From NCBI GenBank assembly GCA_011317545.1, contig WUJK01000001.1, positions 124,001 through 188,000 of the forward strand: a stretch of 64,000 nt of DNA, written 5' to 3'. Source of the stretch: Coniella vitis. Lineage: Eukaryota > Ascomycota > Sordariomycetes > Diaporthales > Schizoparmaceae. The notes beneath the pieces are model-generated. The model was not told the DNA's origin. It saw only the letters and a list, made by a program, of their open reading frames with translations, and made no database searches. This document shows, piece by piece, positions 23,408 to 34,067 of this stretch (its first letter is position 1; each line of letters starts with the position of its first letter). Made by a program: the position numbers and the translations under genes.

Positions 23408-25813
23408 TTACTCGTCTTTCTTTTGCTTTGATTGCAAATGATACACCCCCCACTCTTCATCCGTCACTACACCGGGACATCTCGCAACAGGCTCATCTCC
23501 CTTCTTGCTCTTGGGAAACGCAATCACGTCCCTCACACTCGCCGTATAGCTCAGCGTCGCAACCAACCGGTCCCAGCCAAACGCGAAACCCGCATGCGGC
23601 GGGCAGCCCGCGCGCAGCGCCTCGAGCAAGTGGCTAAAATGCTCCATGCCCGCAGCATCCATCTTGAGCACCTCGCGAAACACGTACTCTTGCATGGCGG
23701 CGATGTGGATACGCCTGCTGCCGCCTCCGAGCTCGACGCCGTTGACGACGAGGTCGTAGTGGTCGGCGCGGGCCTGCAGCGGGTCCGCGGCCAGCATGTC
23801 AAAGTCCTCGGCGGTGCGCGGTGCGGTGAATGGGTGGTGTGTCGAGGAGAAGCCTGCGGCGCCGCCTTGGCCGGGGTCGTCGGACGACTTGGAGTCGGTG
23901 GGCGTGAAGAGGGGGAAGTCGGTGACCCAGAGGAAGCGGAAGGAGGGATCAAAGGGGAGGAGCTGCTGCTCGACGGCGACGTGGTACAGGTGGTTGCGAA
24001 GGGTGCCGAGCGGGGTGGAGCCGCCCGAGTGCGCAGTGTTGGGGCGGGCTTGGAGGATGAGGACGTCGCCTTCTTCGAGGGGTGGGAGGTTGGGCAGGTC
24101 GGTGGGAGAGACAGGGTCAAGGAGCTGGGCGGCGGCTTCATGGCCGAGGGAGGAAAGGCCCGAGAGGGGCTTGGTTGAGTTGACGATGAGCGGGACGGGT
24201 TGGCCGTGAGGGTTTCTGAACAGGGCTTTGGGGAGGTTGTCCCAGGCGGTCTTGATGAAGTCTGGGATGCTAGTATCGGGGGAGCCTTGGAAGCGGAACA
24301 CACAGGCTTCGACAATAGGGTTTTCGAGGTCTGAGATCATGGAGGTGAAGGAGGCGGGGAGGAGGTGGTCGATGCGTTGGATCTGTGTAAGATGTGAGCG
24401 AACGGGTGCTCCTCAAAGGACAGGTACTGTGTTATCCACTCTACCTTGTTGGGTATTCTAAGATCAGGTTTGTCGGATCCATAAAGGCCCATGACTTCAT
24501 TGTAAGTCATTCTTGGGAAGGGGTCGTCATTGTTGGCAGAGTCTCCCGAGTTTAAGGAAGGATATTGCCCAGTAACGCCAGAGCTGTTGTTACCACCCCA
24601 AGAGGTTTGGGGAGCAACGCCCATCTCGCCATTGACCTCGCATCTGCGCCAGTTGGATTGGATGAAGGCATATATGCGTCGAACCAGGCTTTCCACCAGC
24701 TGCATCACATCTTCTCCGGTTGCAAAAGACATTTCGAGATCCAACTATGCCCAGTCAGTCGTTTGAGCCAGCGTGTAAGGGTAATAGACATCTTGCACTA
24801 ACCTGTGTGAATTCAGGCTGTCTATCAGCACGCAAGTCTTCGTCACGGAAGCACCTCGCGAATTGGAAATAATTGCGGACACCAGACGCCATGAGAATCT
24901 GCTTGTACTGTTGCGGGCTCTGTGGGAGTGCATATGCATACTCTGGTCTCCGTGTGGGGACCAGGAACTCTCTGGCGCCTTCAGGCGTGGACTTGAAGAG
25001 AATGGGTGTCTCCACATGGAGGAAACCAGATTGTCGCAGGTATTCCTGTGCTTTGCTAGCCAATTGATCGCGGAACTTGAGCCGGTCCTGCAACAGGTTG
25101 TCGAATCTGAGCTGTAGATGGCGCAGTTTAGGAGGAAAGAGGGCGCCTTCTGATACGATGATGTCTCGCGGAAAGAGGTTGAGGAGCTGTGCGTCTTGGA
25201 GTGTGACCTCGTAGTCATCACGGTCCTTTGGAAAGTTGGGACCAAAGGTGGCACCTTTGGAGACAGCACTGAACTTTTCGATACGGCCCGTCAGAGCAAC
25301 TGGACTCCAGGCCGGGAGCGTCTTGAGCAGCTTGTGGACTTCGTGCTCTGGTGACCCGGTCTCTTCCCACGACGACTTGAACTGAAATGCAGGGCCTGCG
25401 TCCACGAGCAGATCGACAAATGCAAGGTTTTTGGATACATCTCTGCGCTTTGCAACGAATCCATGCACGGTGATGGTTTGGCCCTGCTCAAAGTCCCTGG
25501 CCGCAGACTGTTGCTGAAAGATGACTGCATACATGGAGTGAGCGACTTGCCAATGCTTAGGTTGTGCTCATAAACTGGACGTACAATACTTTTTGAACAC
25601 TTGCGGAGAAACGCCCGTGGAGGTTCCCTTCTTTGCCTCTTGTCTGGCCATACGTGTTTGGTGTATAGATCGCTGCTGGCTTACACCAAGAGGCATTGTT
25701 TGGCTGTGGGCTCTAGACCGAGCAAAGAGTCTAGCTTCGGAGCCATGGAGGGCACATTGCCTCTGAAGAGACCTACCAGTCCGTGGAAGGCCTCTTAACG
25801 CAGGCAATGTCAT
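23408..25813 (-). CDS. MSD1: Mitochondrial aspartyl-tRNA synthetase
   Basis: Class II synthetase charging mitochondrial tRNA-Asp; 741 aa from four exons: 25813-25585, 25524-24803, 24744-24445 and 24382-23408, with introns of 58-62 bp. The first 55 or so residues are basic and hydroxylated, like an import presequence. An OB-fold anticodon-binding domain follows (ITVHGFVAKRRDVSKNLAFVDL). The catalytic domain shows motif 2 as [20 protein letters not shown], split by intron 2, then the bacterial-type insertion region and motif 3 as FGWDRLVATLSY near the C-terminus. The bacterial AspS-like arrangement with an insertion between motifs 2 and 3, plus the presequence, supports the mitochondrial enzyme rather than the cytosolic one. 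Confidence 0.95.
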
Positions 25814-27885
25814 GACGCAAGGTTTCGGTAGTCAAGCAGAAATATCATGAGAGACGAAATGCCTGATGAGGTGAGTTTCCACTATGCATACTCCCAGTAC
25901 AACAGACTAGCGAAAAGGTACATTGAACTTGTACCTTTTTTTCTGGCCGGGCCCAGGTGGCACCGTTCCGGTCGAAGAGGATTCTATGATTGGCTGACAG
26001 AGACATAGTGGGTCCATCGCGTTCTGATATCTTGGTGCGCGTCCAACGGCCCGCTTAATTTTTTTCTCTTCTTCTCTCTTCATCCTTCCATTCAAAACAA
26101 TGTATGTGCACCTACCACTGCCATGCCATGCGATGCCATGCCCTTTGGATCCGAACGGCTCGACTAACATTTTGCGCAGATGATGAAAGCCAGCGTGTTC
26201 CTATGATTGGTTCTGCCCCTTTTGTCGCAGCCGGGCTCTCCCCTTGTGGGCTTAAGCGGCCTGGTTGTGGCGGGGGGATTGGAACCGTGAAATAAGCGTT
26301 CGACACACTCGACCTTGTTTACTATCGGACGCCGTACGGCATCTCTGACCCATTTTGACGGTTGGATTGGATTCTTGCTCGAGGATATGCCCAGTGTCGC
26401 AGCAGTTCGGATTGCGGCTCGGCACTCCCTTTGGTGTTTCAACCTGCTTTGACTTTGCTGTTTCATTTTCACTTCCTTGCAAGACGACAGGCGACACTGC
26501 TATCACAAGCGGTCGATGTTCACATCGCCGGGCTCAGTAAACCTGGGCCTGTCTAAATTGTACTCTTGTCCCATTCACTCAGTAGTTCTGAGTGTACACC
26601 GCACCCCTTTCCTGCCATAATTTTATATAGCGAATGTACCTTGTTGCCCACGATGACACCCCATGGACCGTGCTGACGCAAGTTTGGATTTGGTTTATGC
26701 ATTGCGATCTTTAGTAGGTGTTTTTATTTGTTTTCTCTTGTTTGTTTTCGTGAAACAGTGTTTGTGGCGTGTTGTTTCTATTACCTCAATTTGTAGCAAG
26801 AGGCCTAGCCATAGCTCTAGTACTAGCTCAAAGAGACGTCGTTGAACGCGAGAAAATTGTTTCCAAGCCAAAAGAAAAGAAAATACTAGAATCCAACATC
26901 TGAACTGGTAACTCGTTATCCATTATTGCATGTGGAGAGGCTGGCTTGGCCTGCAGGCATCTCCAATGTCAGCAGCCCAACGGTATTACCGGGCATCAAT
27001 AGCGCCCGAGGCCGTTTGCCAGTGCGAGACAGTCCCGGTGCTACCTGTCACTGTAGATCGGTGGCTAGTGGCCCTGAACCGACCGGGAAGAGCTGCTGTA
27101 CTATGCTACAGCACTAAGTATCAGAGGGTGCTGGCAGTGTACATAACGGGGGCCGAGGCTGTGTCTAGACGCTGACGGCCCTTCTTTGCCTCGTTCTCCG
27201 TCTCTTGGAGAGGTTGCTTCCCATCAACCACCAAGACAGAACCGCCTTTGTTGCATCGTCACTGGCCAGCATCCAGCCGTCTTGTGCAACCGGCCAATTG
27301 CGAGCCTGCTGCCCGGCCAGATCATCTAGGGTAGCGACAGTTTATCTCGCATTGGGTTTGATTCATTACCCGGCCCAGCGCTTGGGGCACTGCACCCGCA
27401 CCGCACCCTGGACGGCTACTTTACCAGTACATCCGACCGTGTTCTGCATACGACGCTCTCGAAACCCAACCCAACCCAGCCTCAGCCTCAGCCGTATCCC
27501 CATCTTCATCGCTGACTGCCATGGCCGCCCGCTGACACCATTCGTTCTCGACTCATCACGCACTCTCCCACTGCCTCACGCTGAGCCGCCAGACACGCCC
27601 GTCCCGTCCTCATTCTTGACGCTGCCTCCCTTCCTTGGCGCCCAGTCGCCGAACCGACGCCCACCGCCCCAAACCCGCGCTCGCGCCCCCGAATCCCTGC
27701 GACCCTGATCCATTAATCTCCGCCGGGCCTCTAGTCGGCTGCGCCTTCGCCTCGATCGCATCGCTGCGCTGCGCCGCGCACCTGTCCTCGAAGCTGCTCG
27801 GTCGCAGGCCAATCCGCCATCTCGTTCCGTCCTCGTTTGTCGCTGTCGCTGCCGCTGCCGCCGCACATAGCGGACATCCGCCGTC
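25814..27885. promoter_or_regulatory. Divergent intergenic region with a possible orphan spliced transcript
   Basis: About 2.1 kb between the AspRS and AP180 starts. A pyrimidine-rich tract at 26057-26091 is followed by a textbook intron at 26102-26179 (GTATGT donor, CTAAC branch site, GCGCAG acceptor), but no long frame crosses it. The stretch before the AP180 ATG (about 27,400-27,885) is C-rich and looks like leader sequence. Frames of 100-200 codons overlap here without recognisable domains. Confidence 0.4.
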
Positions 27886-29763
27886 ATGGCGAGCTCTTTC
27901 GAAAAGTCCGTCAAGGGCGCCACCAAGATCAAGGTTGGTCACTGTTCCTCAGGCCCAAGACGTCATCGCACAGGTTTTGGGTATCGCCAACTTTGCTGAC
28001 GCGCGTCTGCTCTCCCCTTCGCTGCTAGGCCGCGCCGCCCAAGACAAAATATATCGAACACATACTCGTAGCCACGCACTCCGGGGAGGCCGGAGTAGGC
28101 GAGGTCTTCAGAGCGCTGCAGCACCGGCTCAGGGACTCGACATGGACCGTTGTCCTCAAGAGTCTGATAACCGTCCACCTGATGATCAGGGAGGGATCGC
28201 CAGATGTCACGTTAGCCTATCTAGCAAAACATAGGAACATGCTGGCTGTGAGCATGTTTTCTGATGGTCAGTCACTTTTGCTTGATCGCTCAAGTGCTTG
28301 AGGAGAGATCAACCCTCCTTGCTTGCAGTCAACGAGGCTGACAGACAACAACAACAACAGCCCAGACACAAGGACGAAACATACGGCACTATGCCAATTA
28401 CCTATCAGAACGCGCAAGATCGTATCGCGAAACAAAGACGGACTGGGTGCGCGGCAGAGATAACAGGTTGGAGAAACTGAGTGTGGAAAAGGGGCTGCTG
28501 AGGGAGACAGAGTCGGTACAGAGTCAACTCATGGCTCTCCTCAAATGCGACGTCCGTGCCCCTTTCCCGCCTATTGAGGAAACGAAGCCCTACTGACTGT
28601 CTTGCTACAGGTCATGGACAACGAACCCGAGAACGAGATCACCATAACCGTCTTCCGATTGTTGGTGTTGGATCTGCTGGCGCTGTTCCAGGTACTCAAT
28701 CATGCGTTGATCAATATATTAGGTGAGATGCTTCTGCGCGTTGGCTCTGGTGTTGTGTTCTCTTGCCGGGAGTCAACTAACAACGCTCATCAGGGCACTT
28801 CTTCGAAATGTCCAAGGTTGACGCAGAACGAGCCATGGAAATCTATCGGGGCTTCATCAAACAAACAGATATGGTTGTCCAATACCTGAGCATGGCTCGC
28901 CAATACGAGCACCACACAAGGGTCGAGGTCCCCAAGTTGAAGCACGCTCCCGTTAATCTTGGTCGACAACTAGAGGACTACCTCAACGACCCCGACTTTG
29001 AAATCCACAGAAGACAGTACCTTGCAGAACTAGCGGCCAAGAAGAGCAAGGGCGGCTCAAGTGCGGGCTCTCTGCCAGCCTTCAAGTCCGAGTCGGCAAG
29101 CAGCAGCAAGCCTGCGACATCCTTCGCCTTCCCTAGTGTTAATGGCACTTCCGACCCCGTAGAAAGCAAGGCGGCGACGTCGACCAAGGTAGACGCAGAC
29201 CTAATTGATTTCTTCGACTCGATAGAGCAGAACCAGACGCCCCTGGGCGAAGCACCGACCGTACAACCGCCGCAAATGGGAGCGTCGCCTTGGGGAGATG
29301 CAGCCTTCCAACCCCAGCCGACAGGCCAGCTTCCCAATGGATTCGCGCCACAGCCAACGGGCTTCCAGACGACCAATCCCTTCCAACAACAAATGACGGG
29401 CTTCCAGCAACCGCAACCTCAACCGCAGCTACAGGTGCCCTATGGGGGTGCAGGCCTGGGTGGTGGCTACATGTCGTCGCAGCCTGGCTTCCAGAGCTCA
29501 CTGGCTCCAATACCGCAGGACTCAGTCGCATCATTTCAGACAGGCGCGCCGTCGATGCTCAATCTCCAGGTCCAGCAGCAGCAGACCACCAATCCCTTCC
29601 GCGCATCGATGCTCATGGCAGCAAACCAGAATCCCATGCTCACCGGCATGTCGGCACAGACAGCACTGCCGGCCGCCGCGCCGTTGCAACCGCAGCAAAC
29701 ATCCACGAATCCCTTTGCCCGCCCCGCGTCGCAGTCCAACCCACCGCCATTTCAACCCTCCCC

Positions 29764-29800
<37 letters not shown>

Positions 29801-30118
29801 CTGCCGCAGCAAGCTGGCGCCCCCGCACTAGCGCCTCTGCAACCCATGGCAACAGGCACAAACCCCTTTGCCAAGAACTTTGGAGGTGGTGGTCTCGGTG
29901 CCGCCGCGGCGCAACTCCAACAACGGCCCGCGACAAGTGCCGGGCTGGCACCTCAACCTACGGGTACGACGAATCCATTTCGCCAGTCACAGTTTGTCAA
30001 TCACAATACGGGAATGGGCTGGCAGCATAATCAACAGGCTATGGGAGGTGGATTGGACGGGCTACAGACGGTGCCTGTATTTCCGAGACCTGCGTCGCAG
30101 AGTCCATGGCAGCAGTAG
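27886..30118 (+). CDS. AP180/YAP1801-type clathrin adaptor (ANTH domain)
   Basis: Endocytic adaptor that binds PI(4,5)P2 through its ANTH domain and recruits clathrin and EH-domain proteins. Five exons: 27886-27933, 28029-28266, 28361-28551, 28611-28722 and 28794-30118; 637 aa. The ANTH domain (about 1-290) includes KYIEHILVATHSGEAGV, REGSPDVTLAYLAKHR, the TQGRNIRHYANYLSERAR helix and EYLNDPDFEIHRRQYL-type endings. The tail is Gln/Pro-rich with five NPF motifs (TNPF, for example at FQTTNPFQQQ and TGTNPFAKN), the ligand of Pan1/Ede1 EH domains. A (CAA)n run encodes polyglutamine. Intron 2's acceptor lies at the end of an (ACA)n tract; only this choice restores the conserved helix. Yeast has two paralogues (YAP1801/YAP1802), so I give no symbol. 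Confidence 0.95.
29764..29800 (+). repeat. (CAA)n microsatellite encoding polyglutamine in the AP180 tail
   Basis: Twelve or so CAA codons within the last AP180 exon, between NPF motifs. Length variation would change the spacing of the disordered tail without breaking the frame. Confidence 0.9.
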
Positions 30119-30976
30119 CAGTAATTGTATTAACTTAATGAATACCATCACACCATGGCAGAACCTCACAAGAAATATGAAGAATATTTGATTGAGGTTT
30201 AGAAAGGGACTTTGTTTGGAGAGAGGAATGACAAGGAACGTGAAGAAGAGATGACAGATAAAGCCCAAAACTTCGACATTGATCTTATTTCGAGTACATC
30301 CTTGTGTGTGTTATTGGGGTAGCGGTGATCTTGCGGTTTGGGATAATGCTTGAAGAGTAACTTGTAGAAGACACAGCACTTGAGGTTATGGTAGCATGAA
30401 GTAGGGTGTATAATACAGATATACATAGTATGTAACCAAACCTCTATATGCATTATTGAGAAGAGTCACAAGTTGGGCAAGATGGGATGGATGATGTCCT
30501 ATAAAATTGGTAGTTCGAAAATTTCATACAAGTCCATCCATATGCTGTAGCACCTTGAGCCTCTGAAGAGCATCTCCATATCTGCCCTTTTCTCTGTTCA
30601 CTTGACGTATCTACTCGCAAGCTGACTCTTATGGTTACTACCCTTTGGTATCTGAAATCAGATATATTCAACAGGCACACTATGCAAGCCTCGAACGAGT
30701 CCCTTTTGCTCATCCCAAAAAGCAAGATTCATCTCCTCTTTCCCTACCCACCAAACGCCTCGCTATGCAATCAATAAATCCATCTAATCAGACCAAAAAC
30801 AAACAAACCAATCAACCTTGTCTCCTCTGTCTCGGGCGAGTCTCTTGTCTGTGTGAGCATGTATGTCGTATCAATGTCATCCAAGTGGAATTGCCGCCAA
30901 GACAAGCCTCACACCTTCTATAGAGACCATAGCTGAACCGCCGTCAAGCCATCAGTTCATGCAATGAGGTACCCCT
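30119..30976. other. Convergent 3' intergenic region
   Basis: About 860 bp between the stops of the AP180 and TFB3 genes, AT-rich, with a TACATAGTA word near 30424. No gene is seen. Confidence 0.5.
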
Positions 30977-32248
30977 CTAGAGGGTATCCACCTCCATCTT
31001 CACGACTGGGGACTGCTCTCGCCGCTCGGACTTGATAGAAGGCTCGTGATTGTACTCGCCATGGCCATCACGCGTTTGACTGTAGCTCCTCTTGACGCCG
31101 CCCACGCTGCTAGGCGTTCTGCTAAGGTTGGCGCCATTATCATTGTTGGCAGCCATGTTTGCTCCCTCTGTAGCTACGCTACGAGAATCTATTCCCACTC
31201 TACCCGTCTCCTTCTCATCGCTCACAAACACGGCCAGACCCGCGAAGGCCTGGAAAAGAGACCGAGAGTAGAACTCCTGAAAGTCAAGGCCACCTGCCAT
31301 GGCCTCGGGTCTGTCGCGTTGCGCGTCTGCAAACTTGTGCTTGTACCGTGTCTTGAGCACGTATCGCGAAGGGCGCAAATCGAGTCTCCCAAAGGGATCA
31401 TATGGCCCTGTATCTTCAGCCGCAGAAGCGGCCACCAGCGGCTTTTTCTTGAGCCCCTTGATATTGAATCCCCCACCAGCAGCCGTCGCAGCCGCAGCAC
31501 GCATAGCAGCCGCTTCGCTTTCTGCAAGCGCCTCCTTGCGGTGCTGCCCGCGCTTCTTGAGCATAATCTTGCTCGCAGCACCCGCGGGGGCACTGGCCAA
31601 CAAATCGAGCTCCGCTTCACGCTGGCGGGCCTTTGCACGGCGTTCCTCTTCTTCTTGACGCTGAGCTTCTGCGCGACGTTGGGCTGCGGCCTTTTGCTCG
31701 GCGGCAAATTGCTTGCGGGTTTGCTCGCGGACACGTTCGCCGTGCTTTCGGTTCTTTTCGATCTCGAGGCGGTGCTCGTACTCCCACGCTGAGAGCTTCC
31801 CGTTGGCCGCCTCGCGTTCTTTGTCCGTGCCGTAGACGAGGTCCATGGTCAGCGTTTCAACCATGTCGAGGTAGTCATTGTAGGCTTTCAGGTCCTCAAA
31901 GTCTTCCTCGCCCTTGTTGAAGATGGCGGCGACTCGCTTGCGAATGTCGACTTCTCGCTCGACGTTGAGATCGGAGAACATGGGCTCGCGGAAGCCCTTT
32001 TTGCGCAGGGTTTTGTGGCAGCCAATATATGGGCACTGATTGGGTCCGTTCTCGAAGAGGCGGTCGACGCAGTTGTTGCAGAGCGGGTGGTAGCATTCCG
32101 GGTTGATGAGAAAGATGAGGTTACGGTTCATGTAGCGGAGGGTCTTGCAGATGGGGCATTGCTCTTCGCCGTCGGCATTGGTCATGGTTGTGACGGGCGC
32201 GGCGGTGGGACCCCCGCCGCCGCTGCGGGAGGTGGACGGGCGGGACAT
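30977..32248 (-). CDS. TFB3: TFIIH/CAK assembly subunit TFB3 (MAT1)
   Basis: Single-exon gene for 423 aa. TFB3/MAT1 tethers the Cdk7-cyclin H kinase to core TFIIH for polymerase II CTD phosphorylation. The N-terminal C3HC4 RING finger has C31, C34, C52, H54, C57, C60, C72 and C77, followed by the family's VDIRKRVAAIFNK helix and the FEDLKAYNDYLDMVETLTMDLV segment. A long Glu/Arg/Gln-rich helix (about 150-240) leads to an Ala/Gly-rich linker and the C-terminal YDPFGRLDLRPSRY region that contacts the kinase. The last 80 or so residues are disordered. It shares a 502-bp divergent promoter with nudC. Confidence 0.95.
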   Translation of the reverse strand: MSRPSTSRSGGGGPTAAPVTTMTNADGEEQCPICKTLRYMNRNLIFLINPECYHPLCNNCVDRLFENGPNQCPYIGCHKTLRKKGFREPMFSDLNVEREVDIRKRVAAIFNKGEEDFEDLKAYNDYLDMVETLTMDLVYGTDKEREAANGKLSAWEYEHRLEIEKNRKHGERVREQTRKQFAAEQKAAAQRRAEAQRQEEEERRAKARQREAELDLLASAPAGAASKIMLKKRGQHRKEALAESEAAAMRAAAATAAGGGFNIKGLKKKPLVAASAAEDTGPYDPFGRLDLRPSRYVLKTRYKHKFADAQRDRPEAMAGGLDFQEFYSRSLFQAFAGLAVFVSDEKETGRVGIDSRSVATEGANMAANNDNGANLSRTPSSVGGVKRSYSQTRDGHGEYNHEPSIKSERREQSPVVKMEVDTL

Positions 32249-32750
32249 GCTGCGGGAGCTGTGGCGGTTGCCTTTGGGAAGCTGGACAGAAGGGGGTGAG
32301 TTGATTGTCGGAGAAAAGAGCGGCCCTGAGGAAGGGACCGGTAGTGGGCAAGCGGGATGAGTGGATGTATGCTGCTGTCGAAAGGCTCGTCGAAAGGGGA
32401 CAAAGCCAGGGATGTTGTGGAGGCAGAGTTGTCAAGGGACGACGACACTGATTTGGAGTTGACAAGGCTGACAAAATAAAAACGGGCCAGCTTGGAAGTG
32501 CATCCTGGTGACGTTGCCGCCTGGCTCCAAGCAGCACCTGCAGCCACTACAACTCCGATTGGTACAGAAGCTAACAGGGATGTCAGCTCCTGTGGGGCAG
32601 CGCTGAAGGTGCCCTGGGCGGGACCCCACAGAGGGTGCTTTGGCCCCGCTATGGGATATGGATTTCTAGCAGCCTTCCATGGGCTTCTGGATTTCGTAAA
32701 CTAGACTCAAGTACAGCAAGGTCAAGTCTCATACAAACCAACAGACTAAA
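32249..32750. promoter_or_regulatory. Shared divergent promoter of TFB3 and nudC
   Basis: The 502 bp between the two ATGs is the whole space for both promoters. I see CCAAT-like words on the minus strand but no other clear element. The last bases before the nudC ATG are A-rich (ACAGACTAAA), a favourable fungal start context. Confidence 0.45.
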
Positions 32751-33506
32751 ATGACTGACAGAGGTACGTTCGAAATGGAAATACTGTCCCGACTTGCATC
32801 TTTGTTTTTATATACAACTACTTACTGACCCTCTACCGCCAGAACCCACTGCAGCAGAGGAGGCCGCGGCTCGCGCCAAGGAGAAGGCTGAGCAGGATGC
32901 CCTCCCCTACCGCTGGACCCAGACAATCGGCGACGTCGACATCACCGTTACTGGCATACCCGGCAACTTCAAGGGCAAGGACCTGGTTGTAGACATCAAG
33001 AAGCAGAAGCTGGTGGCTGGCGTCAAGGGCAAGGACCCTGTGATCAACGTACGCCTGCCTCGTCCACCTCTTTACTCTTCTTCTGTCCGCTTCAGAACAA
33101 CTCAACACCTATACCGAAGGTTGCAGTTGCTAATCCATGAACGGTGAATATATAGGGCGACCTCCCACACTCCGTCAAGGTGGACGACTCAACCTGGACA
33201 CTCGTCCCCGCCCCCGACGGCACCAAGACGCTCGAGATCCACCTCGACAAGATCAACAAGATGGAGTGGTGGGCACACGTTGTTACGGACGCACCCAAGA
33301 TTGACGTTACCAAAATTACACCCGAGAACAGCAAGCTGTCGGACCTCGACGGCGAGACCCGGGGAATGGTCGAGAAGATGATGTACGACCAGCGTCAAAA
33401 GGAGGCAGGCTTGCCTTCGAGCGACGAGCAAAAGAAGATGGACATCCTCAAAAAGTTCCAGGAGCAGCACCCTGAAATGGACTTCAGCAATGCCAAGATT
33501 AACTGA
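32751..33506 (+). CDS. nudC: Nuclear movement protein NudC (CS domain)
   Basis: NudC is a CS/p23-fold cochaperone of the dynein pathway, needed for nuclear positioning in hyphae. Three exons: 32751-32763 (13 nt), 32843-33048 and 33156-33506; 189 aa, close to Aspergillus NudC. After a short charged N-terminus, the CS domain runs from about YRWTQTIGDVDITV to LEIHLDKINKMEWW. The C-terminal helix LDGETRGMVEKMMYDQRQK and the ending KFQEQHPEMDFSNAKIN are hallmarks of the family. The tiny first exon (MTDR plus one base) is placed by the GTACGT donor and the in-frame joint to EPTAAEE. Confidence 0.95.
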
Positions 33507-34067
33507 GAGCAACATAGGAGTGCAGCGCAAAGAGAGAGGTAGGGGCTGAGGGGAGAGAAAGAGTCCTTCGACCGGAGTTTAGAGGCGTACAGTCTGTCAT
33601 GATATTGCTTTCTGTCGAGGCATTGCTGGACATAGTATATTCACCCCCCCCCCCCTCAAAATACAACCATGAACAAGCAGACTTATAGGACTGTAGATAT
33701 TGTGCTAGAGATGTAATGGGTGAAACGAAACGCCTGGACCACAAGGCAAGAGTAGAGACTTTGCAGGTCAGGGGTCAGATAAGCCCATCTGGATATCGAT
33801 CTCGGAATTGCCCTTGTGAAAGTATACAGGTGGATTGGCTCTGTAACTTTCAAATCATCCAAAGAAAGGACGATTGAGGGTTCCATAACATGTCACAAGA
33901 TGGTTTAGATTTTTTGTTGCACACTCGACTTACCATCGCCCTGGTTGAGTTGCCCTCAAGGGCGTGCAGCTGGTCCATCTACAGACGTATTGGCCGTCAT
34001 GAAGCCAGAGAGGGATGTTGCTCTTGTATAGATTCAGCTGCCTTGAGCTCAATGTAACTTTGCCGAA
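33507..34067. other. Convergent 3' intergenic region
   Basis: About 560 bp between the nudC stop and the URI-like stop, with a C-run at 33643-33655. No gene is seen. Confidence 0.5.

Noticed and set aside
27635..28234. 199-codon frame overlapping the AP180 start
   Set aside because: It runs through the AP180 leader, exon 1, intron 1 and exon 2 in the wrong frame; the spliced ANTH reading is far stronger.
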